DNA from: Coprinopsis marcescibilis
Taxonomy: Eukaryota; Basidiomycota; Agaricomycetes; Agaricales; Psathyrellaceae
Length of the DNA stretch: 64,000 nucleotides
Assembly: GCA_004369085.1 (NCBI GenBank)
Contig: ML210250.1
Coordinates: forward strand, 36,790-100,789
Direction of reading: 5' to 3'
Shown: positions 34,583-46,753 of the stretch, one piece after another
Layout: each line of letters opens with the position of its first letter
Numbering within the stretch: the stretch's first letter is position 1
Program-made: the position numbers and the translations under genes
The notes under the pieces: model-generated
The model's input: only the letters and a program-made list of their open reading frames with translations
Database searches by the model: none
Told to the model about the DNA's origin: nothing

Positions 34583-35634
34583 AGCTGGAGGATATAAAGA
34601 TTTGAGAGTGTCGTTGGTTGATAAAGAAGGAGCACTCGGCGGAGAGTGGTCTGGACTTGGACGTCTCTGCTCCTCTTCTATGAGAAAACCGCTCTGTGCT
34701 CTGCGGCATGCAAGGTTAAGTCTTGGAGGGCGCCGTGCTGGCTGGTATGGTGGCGGAAATACGAGAAATCGACGAGGTGAGAAAATGTAGAGACCGCAAG
34801 ACTCCGGCATCTCAATTCATTGGCATCATGTGTAAAGCACTGAGCAGACGCGAGGAACGGCGCCTATCCCGATGAAGAAGGTCCTTGGGGGTATGCCGAT
34901 CGGCCGTTGTAGACACCATGAGAATGTCTTGGTTCCTGCAAGGTTCCTGCTATGTACTTGCAGATTAGGAGGTGTTCTGAAATTTAGTGATCCCGAGAGT
35001 GCCTTCATGTCCATGGGATAGTTCGGTACCGAGCTTGTGCAGCAAATCGTTTCATCTCACCTTCCGGAGGGAGTTGTGTGGGCTAGCGTTAAATCTAAGC
35101 GGTTGGAAGCCGGTGACTCTGAGGATAGAGGTGACGCGGTCGCGGTCGCGGTGGTACGGTAGGGGTTGTGCCGGGACTGTGGAAGCCAAGTCTCGGGGGC
35201 ATTGGCCCGTTATGCTGGGCGTGGCAAAGTGTGGCATCTGTGCTTGATATGTGGAGTTAACCCTGATTCTTGTGCGCGGAGAAATCCGAAAAGAATCAAC
35301 ATTAGACCATTCGGGTGGGGTTCGTTCTCACCTCAAACTTCCTCTTTGCCCTCAGGGTACGTAAGCACTACAGATGTCCAGGTCAACCATCGCACGGTCT
35401 TCGCGGCTTGCAGTTGGGAAAAGGTGTCTGCAGTCTACTTGGAACGATCTCTTGTCACCCCTACCCTGTCAACACCAGGGTTTGACGCCTTTCAGGCACT
35501 CGACATCTCCTCAAAAGTTCATGAAGCGGGGCTGCATTCAGAGCGTCCAGCAGATTTAGACCCCACATCCCAACTCGAAGCCATATCCCACCATCCCTCC
35601 AGATAATCACATTCATGAAACACGACCTCTGATC
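34583..35634. other. Intergenic, nothing recognised
   Basis: Divergent promoters of D3 and the 7TM gene R3 should lie here. Open frames exist but without family motifs. Confidence 0.4.
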
Positions 35635-37020
35635 ATGCCTCCAATCCCCAGATCGCATGTCTGTGAGTTATCGCTGCAGTGTTACTCTGTGGTCAATGTC
35701 CTTAATCCGTTCCTTGTAGATGGATATATTGGCGGTTACGCGGTAGCGATCTTGACGACATTCATTCGGCTAGGCCATCGACTTGTAAGGCGCCAATTGT
35801 GGTGGGACGATCTGTGGGCGTTTGTGGCGTTGCTTTTCACGTTCTGTAGTATCGTCGTGTACTTGTTCCTCAACATTCCGGAAAATCGTAAGTTCTGCCT
35901 TCACCGTCCGGGTTTCTAGCTCATCTGCTTCTCCAGCCGCAGTACAGTATGCCGACAATATGGTGTTCTCGTCCTTCTTGGTATGGTCGTCGTTCTTCTT
36001 CCATCCAGCAATCATCTGGTAAGCAAGGCCTAAAGGCTGCCACACTGTCTGTTTGACCCATTGCTATAATTAGGTCGAGCCGCTTGTCGATCCAGGTTAC
36101 GGTCATCCGTTTGCTACCTCCTGGGCTCAACAGAACGATTTCGAAGTATGCATTCAGCTCATTGATCGCCATGTGGATCTCCGTCTCCATTGCGAGAGTC
36201 TTCTACAACGGTACTATTGTCCCCGCTATCCCCCAGCAACCATACTCCCCCATTCCTTCTGTGGTATCCCTTGCTTGTGAGCCATGTCTCTGAAGTTTAT
36301 CTAGATTAACGCTAACTGCAAGCCATTGTGGCAGTCGATGTCGTTGGGACTGGATGGCTTATTGGATGGCCCGCTTACATCCTCGTTCGAATGAAGCTAA
36401 GACGACCTCATCGTCGGCTACTTCTCGTATGTTTCTCTTCCGGCGTACTTTTAGGAGTTACCAACATCCTTCATGGTGCTGACCTAATTGTGGCTACATC
36501 TTGGGATCGTATCACTGTAACCGGACACCTGGAGGTAGGTTATTGAAGCGATATCTCTTGGTATGGGCGCTGAACTTGATCCTAGCTCATGCTCTCGTTA
36601 GTCCTATCCAACGTCCTAGTACTTGCGACCTATATATACCGAGTCTTTCGAGCATCCTCAACCTTGTCTGACGAATCCGATACGGAAAGCTCGTCTGGCC
36701 AACGTTCGACGTCGAAACGTGAAGGTGAGGCCCAGTTCTATTTTGACACATCGTTATTCTGAGCTCTCTTGGATGCAGTCCCTGATACTCTTGGGGTTGT
36801 TACTCGCACACGATCGGTCATGCCACCATCTAACGGCACTATGGAATCCTCTATCGGCCCTCTCACGACCGTATATACTAGCGGGGATGACCACTCTAGC
36901 CCTGATTCCAGCCGAAGAGTTGGAGTCTCCGATACCGAATCAAATCCTTCGTTCCTTACGAGCCGAGGCCCAACAGATTCTAGCCCATTTGCCACTCAGC
37001 AAAACTCAGCATCTTCTTAA
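35635..37020 (+). CDS. Rhodopsin-domain-like seven-helix membrane protein (copy R3)
   Basis: Divergent paralogue of the 7TM family. Exon 1 (MPPIPRSHV) ends in a phase-1 donor gtgagt and joins to YGYIGGYAVAILTTFIRLGHR, then LVRRQLWWDDLWAFVALLF. Later exons encode SSRLSIQVTVIRLLPPGLNR, VGTGWLIGWPAYILVRMKLR and LMLSLVLSNVLVLATYIYRV, with a Ser/Thr-rich tail ending SSPFATQQNSASS. Intron positions and phases agree with copies R4 and R6. Conserved features are the Arg in helix 2, LWWDD, a proline in the PPG(L/V)N loop, and RMKL before helix 6. No disruption seen. Confidence 0.75.
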
Positions 37021-37445
37021 GGTTGTTTAACCATGCACACTCTCTTCCCTGCTTCCGTGTCCGATATTATAGATAATTGTTGTACGTAATGGAAACTACA
37101 CGTTCTTTGGACTCAAACCCATTGGGCTCTGTCATTCATAGTGCATTTCAAGATCGTTTCATCGAGGTCCAACAGGAGTAGAGCAGGGACAAGCAAGATT
37201 CGAATCTGTTGCCTTACTCCGCCCTTCTCGGGTACCCTTCCATTCCCACCAATTGAAAGATGAGCGCCGTTTCAGCAACCTCCCCGGGTTTCCGGAACCA
37301 CCATTGCGGGCGCTCTTCAAGTTGACAAGGGTCTCGGGCCCTCGGCTGGCTTTAACAGTACCTAGTATTTGAGCTCCGCATAATTAATGCAGATCGGAGC
37401 TTTTATTTACGTGGTTAGGCTGACAGCAACGACGCCACCCAGTGA
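37021..37445. other. Intergenic, nothing recognised
   Basis: Short spacer between two plus-strand genes. No gene or repeat seen. Confidence 0.5.
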
Positions 37446-39258
37446 ATGGCTCGAAGACGCCGCTGCACTCAAGTAGGCATCTCCATCGACTTTTTCGGTA
37501 AGAATACTCAACGGTCGTGTTTAAGATCTCTAATTACCTGGAATATTAGAATAGAATTATCGTGCCTGCTTTTACCGAGGCAGGCAGATCGCCAAGCGCG
37601 AGTTGGCGAAACATCGAACAAAATTACACCCAATTGAAGACGAAATGCCCGCATTATCTTCAAAGTTCGGCCAACCTCGTGAGCAGTACGCTCAGACAAA
37701 CCTGGACGCCGCACAATGGTGCAACCTCCTTTCCCCAATCAACAACGCCCCAGAAGAGATATTGCAGGAGATTTTCCTATTGTCTCTCCCCGACCCTCAT
37801 TGCAATGCCTCGCCCTCAGGCAAGCAAGCTCCGCTGCAGCTCATGCATGTCTGTCGCCTCTGGCGATCCATAGCATCTCAATTTTCTCCGTTGTGGCGGT
37901 GGATGCGACTCGACATATTGGAGAAGGATCTGGACATTTCCTCATTCCATCACGTCTCATTGTGGCTTACTCGCCCTCAAGGAGCTCCTGTCGCCCTCCA
38001 CATCTCAGTCTCTGCCAATTTCCCTAGAGCCCACCTTAGAGAACCCGAAATAACGAAGCTCATACACGACGTATCGATGTCGGTCGGGATTCGTCTCACG
38101 GCGCTGACCCTCACTCGGATCCCTCTAACTCAACTTCACTCCCTGCCATCTGGGTTGTTCCCATCGTTGGAGACGCTCGTCTTATCAACCATACGATCAA
38201 GCCACGAGTCCCGTCGACTCCATACTTTTAACTGGGCGGAGAAGGGGCCCGTGTTGACCTTCTCCCAGTGCGGAGCCCTGAAGAGAGTTGCAATCAGCAA
38301 CCAGTTCCAAGTACATGTTCATTCGGGGGTAGCCTCCGTCGCACTTCCATGGGGCCAGCTAACCCACTACGTTGCAGTGGGCAACGAAGATGATGCCATC
38401 CCATTCTTCCGCCATGCCCTCCCACTTTGCAAAAACATGACATATCTCTGCATATCCCTGACGGAAAATGACATGGGAAGAGTGCGAACTGACTTGTGGT
38501 CCAGTTTTACTCGAGTGACCCTCGACCATCTCACCTGTCTCACCATTTACACATGGCAGGTCTTTGACGGCGTCCTGAGCTACCCCGACTTTTTCGACCA
38601 ATTCGACTTCCCCAACCTTCGTAGCCTTCGATTCGACACTTCCGAGACGTTTCCTAACGAATGGCCACCCACCTCCCAACAACGTTTCTTCAAAAAGATT
38701 CACGATCTCAACAAACTCGAATACCTCTCACTCGTGAGCGTCTTCGGAGACTTTGACAATTTCGTACACCTCTTCTCGGCCACCCACAGAATCACCACCC
38801 TCGACGTCCAGATATACAGAAATTTCGAAAACCTATTCGAAGCCCTGACTTTCCATCGTGACCAAGATGGCGAGCAAAAAGGTCCTTTGCCCAGCTTGAC
38901 GACTCTTATCCTCGAGCTTTCTGATACAAAGTTCTTGGAGGAAGGGCAGGGGGAAAGCATCGATTCAGATCTTTTTATCGAATTCCTCAAGTCCCGAACC
39001 ACTGGCCGTCGGTCGAAGGAAACAACTCTCTCTCGCCTCGTTCTATATGCAGCTCATGGCGTGGATCTCGACGAGTCGGAAGACAGTAACATGTTTTTAT
39101 TGAACATTCTGGACTTCTGCTCTACAATCGATGGCTTCACGGTTGAGAAGAGGTTAGTAGACAAGGAGAGGGAGAACAGGAGGGAGTTCCTCTGGATGGA
39201 TAGAGATCCTTACCTAGAAGGGTGGAAGGAAGTCGGGGAACTCGGCGTCTGGCAGTAA
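37446..39258 (+). CDS. F-box protein with leucine-rich C-terminal region
   Basis: Proposed two-exon gene of 576 residues: 37446-37497 (MARRRRCTQVGISIDFF) and 37580-39258, joined in phase to give FGRQIAKRELAKHRTKLHP, which aligns with RQIAEQRTQLMTLK of the paralogue at 17789. F-box-like motif at about residues 80-130: INNAPEEILQEIFLLSLP then MHVCRLWRSIASQFSPLWRWM. A long leucine-rich region follows, ending FLWMDRDPYLEGWKEVGELGVWQ-type C-terminus. Likely a substrate adaptor of an SCF ubiquitin ligase; the target is unknown. The long exon alone starts with TTG in frame, which is why an upstream exon is needed. Confidence 0.8.
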
Positions 39259-40155
39259 GCCTCAGGGTCACCCTGGATTTCTGCTGTCGACTGATATACA
39301 CCGTGTTCCCAGGCATTATGCTTTGGGACATCGCCCAAGAATATGTGAATATGTAATTTCACTTTGTGGTTTGACATGTACTTGTTTGTGGATCTCGATG
39401 CGGTGTCCTAAAACTCTTCTGCATCCAAAAGACCTGACGAGTTCAAGATCGTTCCGTACCATCTCGGACCACGGCCTCTCAGTGGCTCATTCGGAGTCAC
39501 TGTTTGTCTATGATGCGTACGCTTTAGGTTATATGATCAATTGAATTGAATTGAATTGAATTGCAAAGGCTGGTTGGTATGCCAGTGCAAAGCGACTATC
39601 GGAGCTTCGCAATCGATGTTCCCCCAGGGACGATTTGGGACTCCGAGAGAGATGTTAGAACTCAATAGCGTTGTGCATGGAGAGATACATAAACAACGCA
39701 TGTAAAAGCTGTGAACTCTGTGAAAGCGCCGCACATCAGGGTTACGTTTCGTCGGGAACAGAGGCGGGGACCTGAAGCACCATTTAAACTTTTACCATTC
39801 CGTTGGTGCGGCATACTGGGCGCTCTGATCCCCTCAGACACAAGCTGTCGTCTTGACGCCAGCAAGTTTGGCCTCCCCTCGACCGTATACCAGCCACGGC
39901 ACTGTGTTAGGCTCAACTTCAGCACAATCTGCGTGAATGCCTTGTGGGTTGATCTGTATGCACATTCTTGAAGTGTAATCGAAGAGGGCTCATAATGCAC
40001 CAAATCATCAGCACGTGAACAGTGCACAGGTGACAACGCAGTTTACGCAATCGACGGCCACAGGTCCGGAATCGGAACAGCAGGGGAACCTGCTCATCGC
40101 GCATATCTACCTTGGTCGCCTTGACCAGAGCCACCAACTATCCCTCGCTCGTTTC
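39259..40155. other. Intergenic with (AATTG)n microsatellite
   Basis: No gene recognised. A pentamer microsatellite lies at 39537-39563. Confidence 0.5.
39537..39563 (+). repeat. (AATTG)5 microsatellite
   Basis: Five uninterrupted AATTG units downstream of the F-box gene. Confidence 0.95.
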
Positions 40156-41578
40156 ATGCTTTCTCCAATCCAGGTTGCTTTCGGTGTGTTTTCCTCTGTG
40201 TGGTCGTAACGAGACCTCAGCTGACCATGCTCTCTCGTTTACAGTGGTCGTTGTCGCTCTTTACCTTCTTTGCGCTGTCCTCACCTGCATCCGCCTCGCC
40301 CATCGATTTCAACGGAGTCAACTATGGTGGGATGACTTTTGGGCAGGCCTGGCTGCCTTGAGCGGGACTTTCATCGCCGGACTATACATAGCAATTGTCC
40401 TGATCAAGGACAGGCGTAAGTCATTCCCGCCTCAAGTCTTTCGATGACACTAAACGTCCAAAGGAGAACTACCCCAGATTACGCAGAGCTTTTTAAACTG
40501 GGCAGGGTTTTTCGGTAATACTGTGTCAACTTGGTGCGCCTTCGTTTCCTTGCATCGCTGTCGTCGCTGTAGTTCTCACTGAGTTGTAACACATCCAGGG
40601 CCGCGCGATACTCCATTCTCACCACGATCATTCGGATACTGCCTACCGGAGCAAATAGAGCAATAACGAAAGTGTCGTTTTGCATTATGGGTCCAATGTC
40701 GCTCGCTATCATCTTAGCACACATCTTCATGTGTGGATTACCAGTACCCTCGTCAACCACAGCATGCGGCTTGCCAATTCGCAGCATCATCCTTCAGCTC
40801 ACTTGTGAGCCACAGTTCCTGCTGCACGGTGCACCTCACTCACTAAACCACTATGCGTTATCACAGGTGGCCTCACAGCGATCGCCTGGCTCGTAGTGTG
40901 GCCAATATACATCCTATGGCGCATGAAACTTCCAAGGACCCATCGCAACTTGATTGTCGCCTGTTTCGCGTCCGCCGTGTCCCTTGCTGTGATTGAGATA
41001 CTCCATGCCAACTTCCTTGTCAAATTCTCCAACACCCCAACAGAGGTTTTGAGATCCCCTGCGTTCAACCCGGTCCCATTGACCTTCACGGGGAACTTTC
41101 AGGTTGGTCCCCTTCTGTCATCTCGTGGCTCGCTAGCCTAAGCCTACCACGCAGTCGATATTTGCAATGTTCTGTTGTAACAACTTGGTCCTTGTCACCT
41201 TCATGTATCGAATCTGGCGCAACAAACGGGACGGCTCAGAGGGTGAAAGCGAAACCGAGACGTCCTCGGACAAGTCATCGTCGGGTGAGTGTCTTCTGAT
41301 TAAGTGGTAGCTTGGACAACACGCACACAGTCTAACCAAACACCTTCGCCGTTGCAGTTATCTCTGGAGGAGCGAATACAAGCGATAAAACAGGAGACAG
41401 CAATCCAAGTCGCAGTACGACCATGGGAATCTTTTCTTCCGAGTTATCACATTTCACGACTGTTCTCACCAACTCCCAGGACGACCAGTCCGCCAGTGTT
41501 CCGTCAGATCTATCCGCTGTGTCAGCATCAGTTCATAAAGTTCGGATACATGATTCAGGGGATGGTTCTCGCAAATAA
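40156..41578 (+). CDS. Rhodopsin-domain-like seven-helix membrane protein (copy R4)
   Basis: Start ATG 40156 (MLSPIQVAF). A phase-1 donor gtgtgt joins to VVVVALYLLCAVLTCIRLAHRF, then QLWWDDFWAGLAALSG. Next exon uses acceptor 'ccaaag' to give ELPQITQSFLNWAGFF. Helix segments ILTTIIRILPTGANRAITK, MKLPRTHRNLIVACFASAV and LTFTGNFQ-SIFAMFCCNN follow, then an acidic tail (GESETETSSDKSSS) and a last exon ending SGDGSRK with the stop at 41578. Exon phases match the other copies. It is intact, and between R3 and R6 in divergence. Confidence 0.75.
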
Positions 41579-42179
41579 GTGAAGGGAGGGACCTGGGATG
41601 GGGAATTCTAAAAAGACTTTCGCTATGTTGTTTTTGTTGCTTTCGATAGCCATGCCCCGTTAATTAGCTTTCTTATGTGTTTTAAGTATTTTATAATATA
41701 CCTCAGGAGTCAGGATTGGCATATTTCTAATTATCAAACGGTCGGCCGTACGCTCGAGGTCAAATTCTCAAATCTGCGACAAACTTGAACGTCAACCGCA
41801 TTCCAACGCACTTTGACAAGGCGTATTGTTTCAATTTACATCCACTCCATACTGCTGCAGCGTTTTATGTGTCACTGAATGCTCGGGGGGGAATCTCTGG
41901 ACTATTCCCGTCGATCGGCGGACTTGGTTGGCACCGAACAGCCCTGACATATATTCGACCCGGAATCACAGCTGTACTTTCAGCTAGTTAGAACCAAGAA
42001 AAGCCTGAATGGGTGGCTCAGCGCCTGATTATAGTTGGATGATACTAGTAAATGCAAGCGAAATCGATCTCTGGATCAAAGCTCAGATGTTTCGGCTGAG
42101 TTAGGCTTGGGCGTCAAGTATTGTCCGTTAAACCGAACTGTGCGGTCCGTTGCATAAGTAGTACGTACTTCAAAAGGTG
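41579..42179. repeat. Spacer; 7TM cassette flank from about 42000
   Basis: Text around 42005-42110 is shared with 44325-44420 (the upstream flank of R6), showing that the pseudogene R5 and R6 descend from a tandem duplication. Confidence 0.5.
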
Positions 42180-43367
42180 ACAACTGTGGTGGGATGGCCT
42201 CTGGGCGCTTTTATCTTCCCTTCTTGTGGCTTTCATGATAGTATTCTATATCTCTCAAATTCTGAGCGACCGCAGTAGGCACAACGACTTTGGAACCTTC
42301 TCAGTCAGACACCTCTGACAGACATAGAGTCTCAAACTCACTCAGAGCTTTCTTAGCTCGATCCATTCTTTATCACTCAATTAGCCATCTGGTAGGAACA
42401 CCCCGACTACGTCTACGCATTTACTAATCCTTGTAGGACTGCAAATTTATCCATCCCCGGTACTTGTATAATTCCACCAGGGGTCAGAAAAACTATCTCT
42501 CAAGGCTCTTTCTGCGGCTTCGTGCATATGCTCATTGCTGTTCTGATTTCCAAAGTCTTCATCTGCAGAATCCCGTTGGCGGCGCGACCTTCCGAGGTTT
42601 GTGTCTATACCCCGCGGACCGCAATTGTCCAGCTAACACGTACGTTCATTCTGTGTATGATGTGATCAGCCTGAACGATACAATTTTGAATGACTATACC
42701 TCACAGTTGGTATCGCTGCGACCCTATGGCTTGTTGCGTGAACCAGCTACATTCTCTCGAGGATGAAACTCCCAAAGGCGCATCAGAATATGATCATTGC
42801 GTGTTTCGCTTCGGGACATCTCTCGCTGCAGTCGAAGTTATTGATTCTGTCGATATTGTCAGACCAATAACTACCCTCCGGATATGATGCACACGTTTAA
42901 CTTTATCCCATAACCTTCAGCCGCAATCTTCGGTATGATTATAGGGCTCTCACTTCTGCCCACTCTCGAGCTTCAAGCAGATTTTTTTGGCTCTTCTCGC
43001 CTGCAAGAGTTTGGTTCTCGTTACCTATATATATAGAATCTGGGGAAACCGAAAGTGCAACCAGTGTCCAGGCCACCAGTGACAGGAACAATGACGGTAT
43101 ATGACCATAGGAATCGACCTTGTACAAGATGCAACAGATACATCTGGTGCTGTCTCAACACGCCGAGGAAGGGGAACTGGAAGATCTGGGGTCACAACCC
43201 CAAGCGTGAACTCCACCCCGCAGTTGGCCACCGTCATTACTGACTCAAACGAGCCTCCACGCGACATCTCTCACCAGTTCTCTGATGTATCAAGGAAGCC
43301 GCCAGTAACGGTTCCTATCGAATATTCCGCGCAATCGACGCTGCGGCGTGTAGCCAGCTACGTTTAG
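42180..43367 (+). pseudogene. Rhodopsin-like 7TM pseudogene (copy R5)
   Basis: Close relative of R6 with clear lesions. The first exon and helix 1 are gone: the copy begins at QLWWDGLWALLSSLL, with the second Asp of LWWDD changed to Gly. A later exon still reads IIPPGVRKTISQGSFCGF. Helix 5/6 text VGIAATLWLVA hits TGA where Trp stands in R6. MKLPKAHQNMIIACFASG then shifts frame. The Ser/Thr-rich tail exon (43123-43367) survives. Multiple independent lesions make it a relic rather than a sequencing slip. Confidence 0.8.
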
Positions 43368-44906
43368 TCTAAGTAGTGCAGGGATATTGGTTTGGATTGA
43401 CACATCCTCTGCGTTCGCTGGACGTGCGCGCTCGTCTCCAACATAATAGTAAGGAATGAAGACAAGCGAGTTGATTGGTTCCTCAGAGCCTGTGATGCGC
43501 CGTGCGATATCGCTATCCCACACTGGTGCAGTCACCTTTTCATGCCATCGTTCCTAAGTACATAGAAGATTTGGACCCACACAGACTCGCGCGTCTCCAA
43601 GACTTCCCTCTCAACGCACTGACATGGAAATATGCTCCGGGCCGACAGTGTCGGAGCACTGCTAGAAGCTGACCGCTTCTGCGGGGTAAAGTGACCGTGG
43701 CTGAGATGTGAAAGCTATGTCTAAGACCTATATTCTTCTCGCTTTCCTGAGCCAGTGGACCCACAGCTGGATTAGATTAGATTGTGGCAGTGCTACTTAT
43801 TGGGAGCAGCGTGACAGGAGCCTGAGCCAGACCAGCAGCCAGCTGGCAGACAGAGACCGTGCCTGGATTGTCTCATTGGACGTGCAGGCTGCATCAGGTC
43901 TAACTCGTCGCTCTCTAGTCCAAATATAAGTAATTCCCGATAAGGGCGGAGCTCTAGCACCGTGAATGTCGACGTCGGAACGATGGCTTGAACGTGGCCG
44001 CAATGGATCATAAGGCCAGAGATCTACAGATTCTACGCGAATCAGCCTGGGTATGTGCAAAATAAACTTACATACGATGGTTCTCATGCGTGTAGGTCTA
44101 CATAATGACTGGTTGTGCGCGCACGATGCTCTGGACTGACGGTACCAACCTTCCGGTCTCGTTTGTGTACGGCCGCTCGATTAATTAGCCTTCGCGACTG
44201 TCTAGACTGCGACTCCTTCAATATGTATGTATATTGTTTCATCTTCTCAGCACTGCTTCGGCATACCACATCCTTGGCAGCGGGCCGCAAATCTGTTGAA
44301 GTTCTTTTGACACCCGTTGGACCCTGAATGGTTGGCTCAGAGCCTAAGTCTGGTGGAGCGATAAAGGAACGTAAAGTTGATGTCTGGATCTAATCTCAAT
44401 TTTCAACTTCAAGGTCCGGCGAACTACGAGTAGTGGCGAAAAATTACTTGATGTTACGAAAGCGGAATCCAGCAGTTCGGGAACAGCGAACAAAGGTAAT
44501 CAATGCTTTCCTCCCGCTTGAGACGACCTACCGTTCGGTTGAAGTGCAATTACAGATGTATTGTCCGAAGAATTCCTCGTGCCTCTGGCCCTGTTCCGGG
44601 CCTTTCGTCGATTCGGGAATGTTACAATTCACATGCTTTCAGCACTCGGACTCGACCTGGAATGCTGTGTGTAAGTATTGTCAAGTAAATGTGAATAGAA
44701 TAGACCAATGAATTCATTGTGACATAAATATTCGGCATTAATATTCTGAATTCATCAGAATACTTTGGACAACGATGAGCAATCACTGCCAGCTCATCTT
44801 ACGAAACGTCCACCCAGGAGTATGGTAAGCATATACTCTATAAAGTCGTCGCCCCCTTCCTTCTCAACGTGCATGTAGTGTTCTGGTGTTAAGCCTAAAG
44901 CCAAGC
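43368..44906. repeat. Duplicated flank with MFS first-exon remnant
   Basis: 43480-43690 matches 46390-46560 downstream of R6. 43955-44010 (GTCGACGTC...GGCCGCAATGG) matches the first MFS exon at 46815-46840, and 44130-44180 matches 47035-47065 in its second intron region. So a 7TM+MFS unit was duplicated and the MFS copy here decayed to scraps. From 44325 the upstream flank of R6 begins, which is shared in inverted orientation with R1 and R2. Confidence 0.55.
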
Positions 44907-46264
44907 ATGGCCTCGCTGGAAGACATGAAAAGCGCTTTTAGTGAGTACTACTTTGACATCGTGTCATGTCTGGGGCTCATTGCAGGATCCGACTATGTAT
45001 AGCGGCCGTGGTTTCCCTTCATTTTCTCTCTATAGTTGTGACGTGTGTCCGGCTGTATCATCGATTCAAAAGGCGACAGCTGTGGTGGGATGACTTCTGG
45101 GCGCTCGCATCCGCCCTTTTTGCAGCTTTCATAGCTGCATACTACATCTCTCATATTCTGAGAGGCCGCAGTAGGCAGAAACAATTCATAAGACGTCCTC
45201 AAGCTGACATCTCTGGCAGACACATATTCCGAAGTCGTCCAGAACTTTCTTAGCTGGATTCCATTCTTTATCACCCCATTAGCCATCTGGTAAGATCAAC
45301 GTAGCTAGGTCGACGCATTTACTGACTCTATTAGGACTGCGCGGTTCTCCATCCTCGTCACTACTGTTCGCATAATTCCGCCAGGGGTCAACAAAACTAT
45401 CTCTCAAGGCTCTTTCTGCGGCTTCGTGCTTATGCTCATTGCTGTTCTGATTTCCAAAGTCTTCCTCTGTGGGATCCCACTGCCGGCGCGACCTTCTGAG
45501 GCTTGTGTCTATACCACACGGACAGCAATTGTGCAGCTAACACGTACGTTCAAACCATGCGATTAGCCTGAATGATACAATTGTGAACCACATTACCTTA
45601 CAGTTGGCATATCCGCGACCGTATGGCTCGCTGCTTGGCCGAGCTACATTCTCTCGAGAATGAAACTGCCAAAGGCCGACAGGAACGTGGTCATTGCGTG
45701 TTTTGCTTTCGGGACGTCTCTCGTCGCAGTTGAAACTATCCATGCCGTTAATATCGTTCGGCTGATGAACCACCCGCGCGATATGATGCGGACGTTCAAC
45801 TCAATTCCCATCACTTTCAGCGGCAATTTTCAGGTCCGTTGTTCGCCTTTAGGGTTCTCACTTCTGCTGAATCTCAAGCTTCAACTAGGTTATTCTGGCC
45901 CTCCTAACATGCAACAGTTTGGTTCTCGTTACTTACCTCTACAGAGTTTGGAGAAATCGAAAGCGCCATAATGGTAATGACAACTCCACCAGCGACGAGA
46001 GCGATGATGGTGAGTGAGAATGACAATCGGACGCGTTCATTCGCTAATTGTGCGACAGACACATCAGGCGCTATCTCTACAAGCCAAGGAAGTGGGACGG
46101 GAAGATCTGGGGTCACTAACACCGGGATGAGCTCCTCCCTGCATGTTACCACCGTCCTCAGTGACCCAAGCCAGTCTCCAAGCGACAACTCCAACCAGCT
46201 GTCTGATGATTCTAGGAAACCTCCAGTGAGGGTTCAAATCGAGGCCTCCGCGGACTCGACATAA
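44907..46264 (+). CDS. Rhodopsin-domain-like seven-helix membrane protein (copy R6)
   Basis: Reference copy of the family here. Seven exons add up exactly: 44907-44940, 45003-45170, 45220-45289, 45335-45543, 45604-45833, 45889-46009, 46059-46264, giving 345 residues. N-terminus MASLEDMKSAF; helix 1 AVVSLHFLSIVVTCVRLYHR; LWWDDFWALASALF; VVQNFLSWIPFFITPLAIW; VRIIPPGVNKTISQGSF; VGISATVWLAAWPSYILSRM; ACFAFGTSLVAVETIHAVNI; then VILALLTCNSLVLVTYLYRV and an acidic, Ser/Thr-rich tail. Located in the plasma membrane by inference. It is an inverted near-copy of R1 and R2 and lies head-to-tail before the MFS gene. Confidence 0.82.
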
Positions 46265-46753
46265 CGTCATACAGACAGTGGTGTTTAGCCTAGCTAAGAC
46301 GACCGCATAAGGGAGCAAGAGACTAAGTAGAGCTAATTGATTGATTGTTCATAATATGTGTCGTGCCGAGCGGTAATCGATTCCACTTGATATCTAAGAC
46401 GTCATATTTCACACTGGGGCAGTCACCTGTGCATGTCATTGTTCTCAGAACGTTGGGGCCCACTCAGCCTCGCATGTCTCAATGGCTTCTCTTTATCAAA
46501 GCACTGACATGGAACCTGAAATTATCCGGGCCGCCACACCATTATTGATCTGATTGCTTCTTAACCCCTCCCACTGAGCAAAGCAACCGTGGCTCAGAAC
46601 CACACATCGAACCTATACGGTTCTTATCGTTTCCCATGCAAGTCAGTTGAACCTAGAGTAGACATATATAGTCACCATCCAATCCAATATACTTCTCTAT
46701 GTGGGTTTCTCTTGCTCTCTTCTCACTCGCACCCACTGCACCCCTTCACTATC
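46265..46753. other. Spacer between R6 and the MFS gene
   Basis: Duplicated at 43480-43690. No gene. 'tatatatag' at 46665-46673 is about 80 bp before the MFS ATG and could serve as a TATA element. Confidence 0.4.

Noticed and set aside
43123..43367. Independent small gene encoding the Ser/Thr-rich frame
   Set aside because: It is the surviving tail exon of the 7TM pseudogene R5, matching the last exon of R6.
43769..43795. Internal telomere-like repeat (TTAGAT)
   Set aside because: Fungal telomeres are TTAGGG; only two to three degenerate units occur, and the motif is part of a longer dispersed element.
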